DNA of 12,493 nt from Candidatus Nealsoniibacteriota bacterium. GTDB taxonomy: Bacteria > Patescibacteriota > Minisyncoccia > Minisyncoccales > MHMH01. A program made the translations under genes and the position numbers. Below the pieces are notes generated by a model. The model was not told the DNA's origin, searched no databases, and was given only the letters and a program-made list of their open reading frames with translations. Location: positions 1-12,493 of the forward strand of contig JAUYKD010000033.1 in assembly GCA_030700195.1 (NCBI GenBank), in the 5' to 3' direction. Below are positions 1 to 7,028 of the stretch, in pieces; within the stretch, counting starts at the first letter, position 1; each line of letters starts with the position of its first letter.

Positions 1-1180
1 AATTCCGGAAGATACCATGACCCGTGGTCTTGTTGGTTATTGGGGGTTTGAGGAAGGTTCGGGTTCTGTAGCTTATGATGCGTCAAATAATGGGAATGAC
101 GGCACATTGAATTGGATGTCTACCAGCACCAACGCTTGGACACAGGGTAAGGTCGGAGGCGCTCTCCAATTCGACGGGGCGGATGATTATGTGGGGGTGG
201 ATAATGAATCAAATTTTGATTTTCTGACTAATTCGGGGAACGCTTTTTCAATGGAGTTTTGGGGATATATGAACGCTCTCGGAGGCAGGATTATTACCAA
301 GATGAACGCTTACGCAGACGGAGGAATTCAGATAACCAATAGCGGATATGAAGGGTCTAATGTCGAATTTGGCGTAGGGCAGAATAGCACTAATGTTCTC
401 GGAAGAGAGTCGGTCGGAGGTTCTTTTCCGCTGAATACCTGGAAACATATAACCGTCACATACAACGGCAGCGGATACGCGGTGGCTAATTTTAAGATTT
501 ACATTGACGGAGCGGAAGCAAGCTACGCAACCCACGCCAGCAGCAATAAAATTACAGGTTCTCCGGCAACATTCAATAATTCAGAACCGCTGAGAATAGG
601 CAAAAGAGGGGCGGGAGCTTTTACGAACGGTCTTATTGACGAAGTTCGCATATACAACAGGGCGTTGTCAGCGGAAGAGGTGAGGTATCACTACAATAGA
701 GGGGGACCGGTGGCAGAGTGGAAGATGAATGAAGGGGAGGGAGGGGGTAGCGGCACGGTTTATGATTCAACTCCCAACAATAATGATGGAACTTTAATAT
801 TGGGTGTCTCTGGCAATGCCGCCACCTCCAGCGCCTGGGTACAGGGAAAATACGGTTCTGCTCTTTCGTTTGACGGCGTGGATGATTATGTGCAAGCCAC
901 AGTTACCCAAACCAAAACCACTTATTCTCTGTGGGTGAAAAGCAGTGGAGTTTGGGAGCATGTAGCCAAAGTTAACAGCGCTTATTATGTCAACGGAGTA
1001 GAAGGAACCCCGACTTCTTTCCCAATTTATGTTTCAGGAAATACTGTTCAGATAGGAAAGACGGATGCCACTACATATTTCACCGGACTCATCGACGACG
1101 TTCGTATTTACAACTACGCTCGCACGCCCGATGAAATCCAATTGGATTATAATCAAGGGTTGAGCGCGCACTTTAAGTAG
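1..1180 (+). CDS. LamG-repeat surface protein, 3' part of gene (partial)
   Basis: This is the C-terminal part of a probably secreted or surface-anchored protein with two concanavalin A-like (LamG/jelly-roll) domains, a fold that usually binds carbohydrate or protein ligands. The frame stays open from base 2 to the stop at 1178-1180. The ATG at 17 falls directly before the first LamG strand, with no signal peptide or ribosome binding site, so the true start is probably left of the window. Counting from that Met, domain 1 covers about residues 4-225: it opens with GLVGYWGFEEGSG, carries QFDGADDYV, and closes with LIDEVRIYNRALSAEEV. Domain 2 covers about 228-387 with the same landmarks (SFDGVDDYV, LIDDVRIYNYARTPDEI) but is some 60 residues shorter. 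The protein ends right after the second domain and shows no C-terminal anchor. Family-level assignment is secure; the ligand is unknown. Confidence 0.85.
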   Translation, partial: IPEDTMTRGLVGYWGFEEGSGSVAYDASNNGNDGTLNWMSTSTNAWTQGKVGGALQFDGADDYVGVDNESNFDFLTNSGNAFSMEFWGYMNALGGRIITKMNAYADGGIQITNSGYEGSNVEFGVGQNSTNVLGRESVGGSFPLNTWKHITVTYNGSGYAVANFKIYIDGAEASYATHASSNKITGSPATFNNSEPLRIGKRGAGAFTNGLIDEVRIYNRALSAEEVRYHYNRGGPVAEWKMNEGEGGGSGTVYDSTPNNNDGTLILGVSGNAATSSAWVQGKYGSALSFDGVDDYVQATVTQTKTTYSLWVKSSGVWEHVAKVNSAYYVNGVEGTPTSFPIYVSGNTVQIGKTDATTYFTGLIDDVRIYNYARTPDEIQLDYNQGLSAHFK

Positions 1181-1184
1181 AAAA

Positions 1185-1254
1185 TCAAAAAGCTCCCTTG
1201 CGAGAGCTCTTCGGAGAACGAACGATTTCCGATCGCAGCAGAATTATCAATCTA
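1185..1254 (-). ncRNA. Candidate small RNA of about 70 nt, unknown family
   Basis: A consensus promoter (1260-1287, minus) and an intrinsic terminator (1187-1211, minus) face the same way and enclose about 70 nt with no credible coding frame. The start site is inferred near 1252-1254. The transcript would have an unpaired AU-rich 5' end and then a central hairpin: TCGGA at 1232-1228 pairs with TCCGA at 1215-1211, with a loop rich in repeated GTTC. An alternative small stem, CGAT with ATCG, competes with it. The terminator hairpin follows. The TTCTCC stretch is complementary to a GGAGAA-type sequence, but no target is assigned. I do not recognise an Rfam family. It could be an independent small RNA, or a displaced leader whose downstream gene has been lost, because the terminator now faces the 3' end of the LamG gene. 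Confidence 0.5.
1187..1211 (-). terminator. Intrinsic terminator, minus strand
   Basis: Read on the minus strand, GCTCTC and GGGAGC pair around a GCAA (GNRA-type) tetraloop, and further A-T and G-T pairs extend the stem outward. The stem runs directly into TTTTTGATTTT. The T-run lies only on the minus-strand 3' side; the + strand side continues CTTCGG. It therefore terminates leftward transcription and is not a good terminator for the LamG gene. Confidence 0.75.
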
Positions 1255-1259
1255 GCTAC

Positions 1260-1287
1260 ATTATAGCAAGCCAAAAGGCCTTGTCAA
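1260..1287 (-). promoter_or_regulatory. Consensus sigma-70-type promoter for the minus-strand small RNA
   Basis: On the minus strand the -35 TTGACA (1287-1282) is followed by a 16-bp spacer and the -10 TATAAT (1265-1260). A TGC directly before the -10 makes it an extended -10 as well. Both hexamers match the consensus fully. It points left, toward the terminator at 1187-1211 and the end of the LamG gene. Confidence 0.75.
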
Positions 1288-1292
1288 GAAGC

Positions 1293-1340
1293 CAGATTAA
1301 GTTGGACTATAATAGAGGGCTTTCTATGCATTTTAAATAG
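1293..1340 (+). pseudogene. Orphan 3' tail of a second LamG gene
   Basis: Bases 1293-1340 translate to QIKLDYNRGLSMHFK and a stop. The last codons of the intact LamG gene (1136-1180) read IQLDYNQGLSAHFK and a stop. From the Ile onward 11 of 14 residues are identical, while many codons differ silently (for example GAT/GAC, AGC/TCT, CAC/CAT, AAG/AAA). This pattern means two genes diverged under protein-level selection before one lost its body; it is not a recent local duplication. Upstream of the Gln the similarity stops, and the preceding bases are the small-RNA promoter. No start codon or LamG core precedes it, so it is a remnant. Confidence 0.7.
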
Positions 1341-1382
1341 TGGTATAATAATTAGTAGCATAGTAATGATTCGTGGTATAAT
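1341..1382 (+). promoter_or_regulatory. Two tandem extended -10 promoters
   Basis: TGGTATAAT occurs at 1341-1349 and again at 1374-1382. They lie inside a 13-bp direct repeat, GTGGTATAATAAT (1340-1352 and 1373-1385), with a 33-bp period. Neither copy has a recognisable -35 at 16-18 bp, which fits extended -10 promoters. The inferred starts are near 1356 and 1389, giving leaders of about 60 and 27 nt for the gene at 1416. Confidence 0.55.
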
Positions 1383-1415
1383 AATAATTAATAATTAACA
1401 ATTAACTGCACTTAT

Positions 1416-3650
1416 ATGGAAAACATACTTAGTCGTATTATTAAGATAAATATATATGTATTGGTATTTTTAATACCTTTATTCTTCCTGCCTTTTACTT
1501 TTGAGGCGTTTGAATATAATAAACAGCTCTTAATGTTTTTTCTGGTATCTTTAGCTTTTTTTGCTTGGCTGGCTAAGATGGTTATTTATGACAGAGAAAT
1601 ACGCTTTCGCCGCTCTCCCTTGGACGTATTTGTTTTGGCATTTATGTTTGTGGCGATTTTGTCGGCTATTTTCTCGGTTGATAAAGGCTCAAGCTTGTTT
1701 GGTTTTTATGTTAAGTTTTCCGACGGATTAGTGGGGCTTTTATCTCTAGGGGCTTTGTATTTTTTAATAACTAACAACGTCAGCGCCAAGAAAGAAGAAT
1801 CAGACATTTCAATGCCAGGATTGCTCAAGACCTTTTCTTGGTCGGTTTTCGGCGTGGTTTTATTAAGCTATTTGTCTGTTTTTGGGGGTTTAATACAGAT
1901 TGGCAGGTTTATTTCTTTGCCGGCCATATTGACTTCTCGTTTGTTTAATACTGTTTCGGGCACGTTTGACGGATTGGCCGTATTTTTGGCGGTGGCCGCC
2001 GTGTTTTTTGTCGGCCAGCTCTTGACTTCCAAAGAAAAATCTTCAATTTTAAGATATTTGTTTTTAGCTTCAATCGTCGGACTATTAGTAATAATTGATT
2101 CTACTCCGGCTTGGCTTATTTTAATCACCACCTTAACGCTGTTTGTTGTTTTGAGTTTATGGAAAAGAGTATTCAGGGACAATGTTAATCGACTTTTAGT
2201 CCCGATATTTTTGATAGTTATTGCCGGCGCTGGCATATCTCTTCAGCCCGTCAGGAGTGTTTTTGGAGAAAGCGCGGCCATAGCCAATCTGCCGAAAGAA
2301 GTGATTTTAGACCAGCAAACCTCCTGGAAAATCGGGCTGGGCGGAGCGACAGAAAGCGTTAAAAGCGGGTTTATTGGCTCGGGCATTGGTACATTCTTTT
2401 ACGATTTTACTAAAGAAAAACCATCAAGTATCAATCAGACATTATTGTGGCAGGTCAGGTTTGACCGGGCGGGAAGTTATCTGGCTGAAATTTTAGCTAC
2501 CATGGGATTTTTGGGTATGCTTTCTTATTTGGCTCTTTTGGCCATATTTTTCATAATAAGCTACTTATTTTTGAAAGAGAAATCTGAATCTCTGTTTTTG
2601 TTAATGTTCTTTACTTCATTATTCGTCAGTCAGATTTTCTATTATCAGAATACAACCCTGGCTTTTCTTTTCTGGCTTGTTTTGGGTCTCTCGGTTATTT
2701 CCTGGCAAAAGCCGATCAAGGAAAAACAGGTTTCCTTTAAGGATTTTCCGGAGTTGAATCTTGTTTTTTCAACCTTGGTCATTCTCTGTGGAGTATTTTT
2801 CGCTGTAATGTACTTTTTCAATGTTAAGTACTATATGGCAGACATGAATTATGCCAGAGGTCAAAGAATGGTTGTCGGCCAGGAGCGGACCGCCTACTTG
2901 GAACAGGCAGTCAGATTGAATCCAAGCAGGGCTCAATACCGAATAGTTCTTGCCCGGGCATATATAGACGAGCTTTCGATACTGGCTGTTGGACCGCAGA
3001 CCGAACAAAATTCAGCCAGGATTCCTTTATTGATGCAAGCCGGCGTTGAACAGGCGTTAACCTCGACCAATTTATCTCCAAATAGAGCTTCAATATGGGA
3101 AGTAGTCGGCAAGATATACCGCGATATAAGATCGCTTGTCAGAGAAGGCGCCAAAGAGGCCTCTGAAAAAGCTTTTAAAAAAGCTATTGACCTTGATTCG
3201 AATAATCCGGCGCTTTATACCGAGTTAGGCAAGCTTTATGTGATGAATGACGAACCGGATAACGCCAAAGAGCAATTTTCAAAAGCCCTGGCCTTAAAGC
3301 CGGACCATGTTGACACTCTTATTCAGAATGCGCTGTTTTTGGAGAGAGAAGGGGATTCAGACGGCGCCATTGAAAAAATTCAATCTTTGCTTGTTAATTA
3401 TCCTTATAATGTTGAACTTTCTTTTCAGCTCGGCCGGCTTTACTTCAACAAAAATATGGTGACAGAGGCCATTAACAGATTTAACAATGTGATAGCTTTG
3501 TCTCCCAATCATTCCAACGCCCTTTATTCTTTGGGAGTGGCTTATGCCGCCAAAGGAGAAAAGGCCTTGGCTATTCAGGCGTTTGAAAGGGTCTTGCAGT
3601 TAAATCCCGGCAACCAGGACGTTCAGAGCAAGATAGAACAATTAAGATAG
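1416..3650 (+). CDS. O-antigen ligase-like (Wzy_C family) membrane protein with C-terminal TPR domain
   Basis: This is a 744-residue inner membrane protein. About 13 hydrophobic segments lie near residues 11-28, 37-57, 68-88, 102-119, 138-160, 183-203, 210-227, 231-249, 258-275, 364-386, 391-409, 412-429 and 448-470. A large loop (276-363) lies between segments 9 and 10. It carries GSGIGTF (321-327), and YLAEILATMGFLG (355-367) follows at the edge of segment 10; both are typical of the Wzy_C/O-antigen ligase superfamily. Those enzymes transfer or polymerise lipid-linked glycans outside the inner membrane. Residues about 485-744 are helical repeats, with clear TPRs from about 579 (spaced ALYTELGKLY and ALYSLGVAYA units, ending with a NP/DP-type turn). 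The canonical His-Asn before the Y-L of the ligase motif is Ala352-Gly353 here, so ligase activity is uncertain. The ATG at 1416 starts directly before the first membrane segment and has no Shine-Dalgarno. The gene stands alone between two promoter regions. Confidence 0.8.
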   Translation: MENILSRIIKINIYVLVFLIPLFFLPFTFEAFEYNKQLLMFFLVSLAFFAWLAKMVIYDREIRFRRSPLDVFVLAFMFVAILSAIFSVDKGSSLFGFYVKFSDGLVGLLSLGALYFLITNNVSAKKEESDISMPGLLKTFSWSVFGVVLLSYLSVFGGLIQIGRFISLPAILTSRLFNTVSGTFDGLAVFLAVAAVFFVGQLLTSKEKSSILRYLFLASIVGLLVIIDSTPAWLILITTLTLFVVLSLWKRVFRDNVNRLLVPIFLIVIAGAGISLQPVRSVFGESAAIANLPKEVILDQQTSWKIGLGGATESVKSGFIGSGIGTFFYDFTKEKPSSINQTLLWQVRFDRAGSYLAEILATMGFLGMLSYLALLAIFFIISYLFLKEKSESLFLLMFFTSLFVSQIFYYQNTTLAFLFWLVLGLSVISWQKPIKEKQVSFKDFPELNLVFSTLVILCGVFFAVMYFFNVKYYMADMNYARGQRMVVGQERTAYLEQAVRLNPSRAQYRIVLARAYIDELSILAVGPQTEQNSARIPLLMQAGVEQALTSTNLSPNRASIWEVVGKIYRDIRSLVREGAKEASEKAFKKAIDLDSNNPALYTELGKLYVMNDEPDNAKEQFSKALALKPDHVDTLIQNALFLEREGDSDGAIEKIQSLLVNYPYNVELSFQLGRLYFNKNMVTEAINRFNNVIALSPNHSNALYSLGVAYAAKGEKALAIQAFERVLQLNPGNQDVQSKIEQLR

Positions 3651-3658
3651 TAAAGCGC

Positions 3659-3686
3659 TTGACAAGTTTTCGATACCGAGTATAAT
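3659..3686 (+). promoter_or_regulatory. Consensus sigma-70-type promoter of rpoBC
   Basis: TTGACA (3659-3664), a 16-bp spacer and TATAAT (3681-3686) give a full-consensus promoter that begins 9 bp after the stop codon of the preceding gene. The inferred start site is near 3693, leaving an untranslated leader of about 123 nt before rpoB. The -35 context, CTTGACAAG, and the spacer length equal those of the minus-strand promoter at 1260-1287. Confidence 0.75.
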
Positions 3687-3775
3687 CAAAATATCTATAG
3701 CTTTTGAATAAAGTTGTAATCAACCATATATACTTGATTTCGCTTTCTGACTAAAATTTAATTAACAAGAATTTA

Positions 3776-3804
3776 CCCTAAAAGAATAAGGATTAGGGCT
3801 TTTT
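3776..3804 (+). promoter_or_regulatory. Attenuator-like hairpin in the rpoB leader
   Basis: CCCTAA (3776-3781) and TTAGGG (3793-3798) form a perfect 6-bp stem around an 11-nt loop, followed after one C by five T residues (3800-3804). It lies between the promoter and the rpoB start, with only 11 nt from the T-run to the ATG. This is the layout of a leader terminator or attenuator. The loop holds AAGGA, but at 23 nt from the start it is too far to act as a Shine-Dalgarno. The stem is short, so efficiency as a terminator is uncertain. A smaller stem, GTTG/CAAC (3713-3724), lies earlier in the leader. Confidence 0.45.
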
Positions 3805-3815
3805 AAGTTGTACTT

Positions 3816-6800
3816 ATGAGAAATCTTCAATTCAAAAACTTTGGCAAATCAAAGGTTCATCTGCCATTGCCTTATTTATTGAAAGTGCAGAAGGATTCTT
3901 GGGAAAACTTTTGGTCTTCGGACCTCAAAGAGCTTTTTACTGAAATGTCTCCGTTAAGAGACTATACCGGGAAAGAGTTCGAGCTTTGGTTTATTGACTA
4001 TAAATTAGACAAATCAAAGTATAAAACAGACCTTGAAGCAAAACAGAACAACGATTCTTACGAAGCGTCTTTAAGAGTTAAAACAAAACTCGTTAATCTT
4101 AAAACAAAAGAAATTAAAGAGCAGGAAGTATTTTTGACTGATTTTCCGTTAATGACCGAAAGGGGCACTTTCATTGTTAATGGAGTTGAGAGGGTGGCTA
4201 TTGCCCAGCTTATTCGTTCTCCCGGAGCTTTTATTACAGCTAAACAAATAGGAGGCAGGAATTATTTTGGGGCTAAAATTATTCCAAACAGGGGAGCTTG
4301 GCTTGAATTTGAATCAGACACGTCCGGCTTTATCGGAGTTAAAATTGACCGCAAAAGAAAAGTGGCTGCCACTACTCTTTTGAGGGCTTTTGGCGTTGAA
4401 AAATTTGATGATTCCTTAAAGCCGACTTTGGAAAAAGATTTGACTAAGACCCAGGCAGAAGCGGTGGTTGAAATTTATCGGAGATTAAGGCCCGGTGATT
4501 TAGCCACTTCCGATTCTGCCCAGGAACTAATTAATAATATGTTTTTCAATTTTGAAAGATATGATTTATCAAAGGTTGGACGGTGGAAGACCTGGCAGCG
4601 TTTGCCTGAATTGAAGTCCAAAAAAGAAACCAATGAAGTCAGCATTAAAGACAGGGTTTTAAAGCCGGAAGATATCGTGGCTGTTTTGAAAGAAATAGTT
4701 CGTTTGAATAATGACCCTAATGCCAAGCCGGATGAAATTGACCATTTGGGCAACAGAAGGGTCAGAAGATTAAACGAGCTTCTGCAGAACAGAATGAGGG
4801 TGGGCATGATGAGAATGGAGAGAATTATCAAAGACAGGATGTCAACCCTTGATACTTATACTTTAACCCCCGGCCAATTAATAAATCCAAGGCCGGTTAT
4901 GGCAGTTATCAAAGAATTTTTCATGTCAAGCCAAATGTCCCAGTTTATGGACAACGAAAACCCTTTAGCCGAACTTGAGCACAAAAGAAGATTATCAGCT
5001 ACCGGCCCCGGAGGTTTAACTCGTGAAAGAGCGGGGTTTGAAGTAAGAGACGTTCAGCCTTCGCACTACGGCCGAATCTGTCCAATCCAAACCCCTGAAG
5101 GTCCGAATATCGGGCTGGTCGGGCATTTGGCTGGATATGCCAGAATTAATCCTTACGGTTTTATTGAAACGCCTTATTTCAAGGTGAAGAATGGGAAAGT
5201 GACCGAAGAGGTTCATTTTTTTTCAGCCTACGAAGAAGAAAAATACAATATTGCCACCGCCAGCATACAAATTAACGACAAAGGAAATATTTTAGCAGAC
5301 AAGGTGGCCGTTAGATCAAAAGGCGAGCCAATTATTGTCGATAAAGACAGAATTGACTATATTGATGTTTCTTCCGAACAGTTTATTTCTTTAGGAACAT
5401 CTCTTATTCCGTTTTTGAGGAATGATGATGCCAATAGAGCTTTGATGGGCTCTAATATGCAGCGTCAGGCAGTTCCATTGATAAAACCGCAAATTCCTTT
5501 TGTCCTGACCGGGTCGGAAGAAAAGGTAGCCAGGGATTCGGGTCAAGAAGTGATAGCGGAAGAGAGCGGAATTGTTACTGAAGTTGACGCCGAGCATGTT
5601 AAAGTTAACTCTCGTGATTATCCGTTGAAAATATTTGCCAGAACAAACCAATATACGTGTTTTCATCAAAGGCCAATAGTTTCTAAGGGGCAAAAGGTTA
5701 AAAAAGGAGAAAATTTAGCTGATGGGGGAGCAATAGATATGGGGCATTTAGCTTTGGGCCGCAACGTGCTGGTTGCTTTTATGCCGTTCCGGGGCAGGAA
5801 TTTTGAAGACGCTATTATTATTTCGGAAAAATTAGTCAAAGAAGATTATTATACTTCAATCCATTTGGAAAACTTTACCTGTGATATTAGAGAAACAAAG
5901 CTGGGACCGGAACAGACAACCAGCGACATTCCAAACGTCGGAGAAGATAAATTAAAAGATTTGGACGAAGAAGGCATTGTCAGAATAGGAGCTGAAGTCG
6001 GGCCGAATGACATACTTGTTGGTAAAATTTCACCTAAAGGAGAGCAGGACCTAACGGCCGAAGAAAGATTATTAAGAGCTATTTTCGGTGAAAAAGCCAG
6101 GGAAGTTAAAGATAGTTCCTTAAGCATGGAGCATGGCAAAAAAGGCAGGGTGGTGGGGGTAAAGGTTTTTTCCAGGGATCTTGGCCACAGATTAGAGCCG
6201 GGAATTATTAAAAGGATACAAGTGGAAGTGGCTCAATTAAGGAAAATAACCGCCGGAGACAAATTAGCCGGAAGACACGGGAATAAAGGAGTTGTTTCCA
6301 GCGTTTTTTCAGATGAAGAAATGCCCTTTATGGCTGATGGCACGGCCATAGATATTATTATAAATCCTTTGTCAGTAGCCTCGCGGATGAACATTGGTCA
6401 GATACTTGAAACTCATCTTGGCATGGCTGCTAAATATTTGAATTACATTGCCATCACTCCTTCTCTTTCAGGAGCTACTGAAGAAGATATAAAGGCAGAA
6501 TTAAGAAAGGCCGGGTTAACGGATGATGGCAAGATTGTTTTGTATGACGGCAGAACAGGACTGGCCTTCCCAGAGAAAATTACGGTCGGATACATATATA
6601 TGATGAAGCTTATTCATATGGTTGAAGATAAGATTCATATGAGGAGCATCGGGCCTTATTCTTTAATAACTCAACAGCCATTAGGAGGCAAAGCGCAGTT
6701 CGGGGGCCAGAGGTTCGGGGAAATGGAAGTCTGGGCTTTGGAGGGATACGGAGCAGCCCATACTCTGCAGGAAATGCTGACCATTAAATCAGACGATGTT

Positions 6801-6947
6801 ACCGGCCGGGCTTCAACTTATGAAGCGATACTTAAAGGAGATAAAATAAGGAATCCCGGAGTGCCAGCCAGCTTTAATCTTTTGGTTAATGAATTAAAAT
6901 CGCTGGGCTTGTCGGTTGAAGTAAAAGAAAAAATAATAAAAGAGTAA
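3816..6947 (+). CDS. rpoB: DNA-directed RNA polymerase subunit beta
   Basis: This is the beta subunit of RNA polymerase, which forms one jaw of the catalytic cleft. It has 1043 residues against 1342 in E. coli, so the lineage-specific insertions are absent, but all core blocks are present. The rifampicin-pocket cluster spans 373-400 ([19 protein letters not shown]), and fork-loop and active-centre segments follow ([24 protein letters not shown], 422-434). NFED at 662-665 corresponds to the conserved acidic pair near the second metal. K816 and K824 in [13 protein letters not shown] are the lysines that contact the nascent RNA and incoming nucleotide. The C-terminal clamp block [20 protein letters not shown] begins near 957. 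The ATG at 3816 is preceded in frame by a stop (TAA at 3804-3806), so no longer start upstream is possible, and it has no Shine-Dalgarno. It is transcribed with rpoC, 81 bp downstream, from the promoter at 3659-3686. Confidence 0.98.
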   Translation: MRNLQFKNFGKSKVHLPLPYLLKVQKDSWENFWSSDLKELFTEMSPLRDYTGKEFELWFIDYKLDKSKYKTDLEAKQNNDSYEASLRVKTKLVNLKTKEIKEQEVFLTDFPLMTERGTFIVNGVERVAIAQLIRSPGAFITAKQIGGRNYFGAKIIPNRGAWLEFESDTSGFIGVKIDRKRKVAATTLLRAFGVEKFDDSLKPTLEKDLTKTQAEAVVEIYRRLRPGDLATSDSAQELINNMFFNFERYDLSKVGRWKTWQRLPELKSKKETNEVSIKDRVLKPEDIVAVLKEIVRLNNDPNAKPDEIDHLGNRRVRRLNELLQNRMRVGMMRMERIIKDRMSTLDTYTLTPGQLINPRPVMAVIKEFFMSSQMSQFMDNENPLAELEHKRRLSATGPGGLTRERAGFEVRDVQPSHYGRICPIQTPEGPNIGLVGHLAGYARINPYGFIETPYFKVKNGKVTEEVHFFSAYEEEKYNIATASIQINDKGNILADKVAVRSKGEPIIVDKDRIDYIDVSSEQFISLGTSLIPFLRNDDANRALMGSNMQRQAVPLIKPQIPFVLTGSEEKVARDSGQEVIAEESGIVTEVDAEHVKVNSRDYPLKIFARTNQYTCFHQRPIVSKGQKVKKGENLADGGAIDMGHLALGRNVLVAFMPFRGRNFEDAIIISEKLVKEDYYTSIHLENFTCDIRETKLGPEQTTSDIPNVGEDKLKDLDEEGIVRIGAEVGPNDILVGKISPKGEQDLTAEERLLRAIFGEKAREVKDSSLSMEHGKKGRVVGVKVFSRDLGHRLEPGIIKRIQVEVAQLRKITAGDKLAGRHGNKGVVSSVFSDEEMPFMADGTAIDIIINPLSVASRMNIGQILETHLGMAAKYLNYIAITPSLSGATEEDIKAELRKAGLTDDGKIVLYDGRTGLAFPEKITVGYIYMMKLIHMVEDKIHMRSIGPYSLITQQPLGGKAQFGGQRFGEMEVWALEGYGAAHTLQEMLTIKSDDVTGRASTYEAILKGDKIRNPGVPASFNLLVNELKSLGLSVEVKEKIIKE

Positions 6948-6959
6948 TTCATTTAGCGA

Positions 6960-6978
6960 GCTTTCGTATAGCGAAAGC
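6960..6978 (+). repeat. Intergenic hairpin 1, rpoB-rpoC spacer
   Basis: GCTTTCG and CGAAAGC form a perfect 7-bp inverted repeat around TATAG. It has no following T-run, so it is unlikely to terminate. It shares the core CG-T-ATA-GCG with the hairpin at 10603-10619, although the arms differ. It may act in mRNA processing or in partial uncoupling of rpoB and rpoC expression. Confidence 0.55.
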
Positions 6979-6987
6979 GAAGATGGA

Positions 6988-7005
6988 AAAGAGATTTATC
7001 TCTTT
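6988..7005 (+). repeat. Intergenic palindrome in the rpoB-rpoC spacer
   Basis: AAAGAGAT and ATCTCTTT are perfectly complementary around two T residues, making an 18-bp palindrome 23 bp upstream of rpoC. As RNA it would form a short hairpin once the inner pairs open to make a loop. There is no T-rich tract after it. An operator or an RNase-type processing site are both possible; nothing here decides between them. Confidence 0.4.
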
Positions 7006-7028
7006 GACTTAATAAACAAAAATTCATT

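Noticed and set aside
1187..1211. Hairpin after the LamG gene as its own + strand terminator
   Set aside because: The + strand side of the stem is followed by CTTCGGAG, not a T-run. The T-run lies on the minus-strand side.
1181..1415. CRISPR repeats, attachment site or insertion-sequence ends in the LamG downstream gap
   Set aside because: I see no regularly spaced repeats, no terminal inverted repeats with target duplication, and no transposase or integrase. The repeats present are explained by promoter duplication and the LamG tail copy.
3788..3798. AAGGA or AGGG as the rpoB ribosome binding site
   Set aside because: They lie 23 and 17 nt upstream of the ATG and inside the predicted hairpin, too far for normal spacing. 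No other in-frame start is available because of the TAA at 3804.
4475..4831. Minus-strand open frame of 118 codons inside rpoB
   Set aside because: It is antisense to conserved rpoB sequence, low in complexity, without start signals; a shadow of the real gene.
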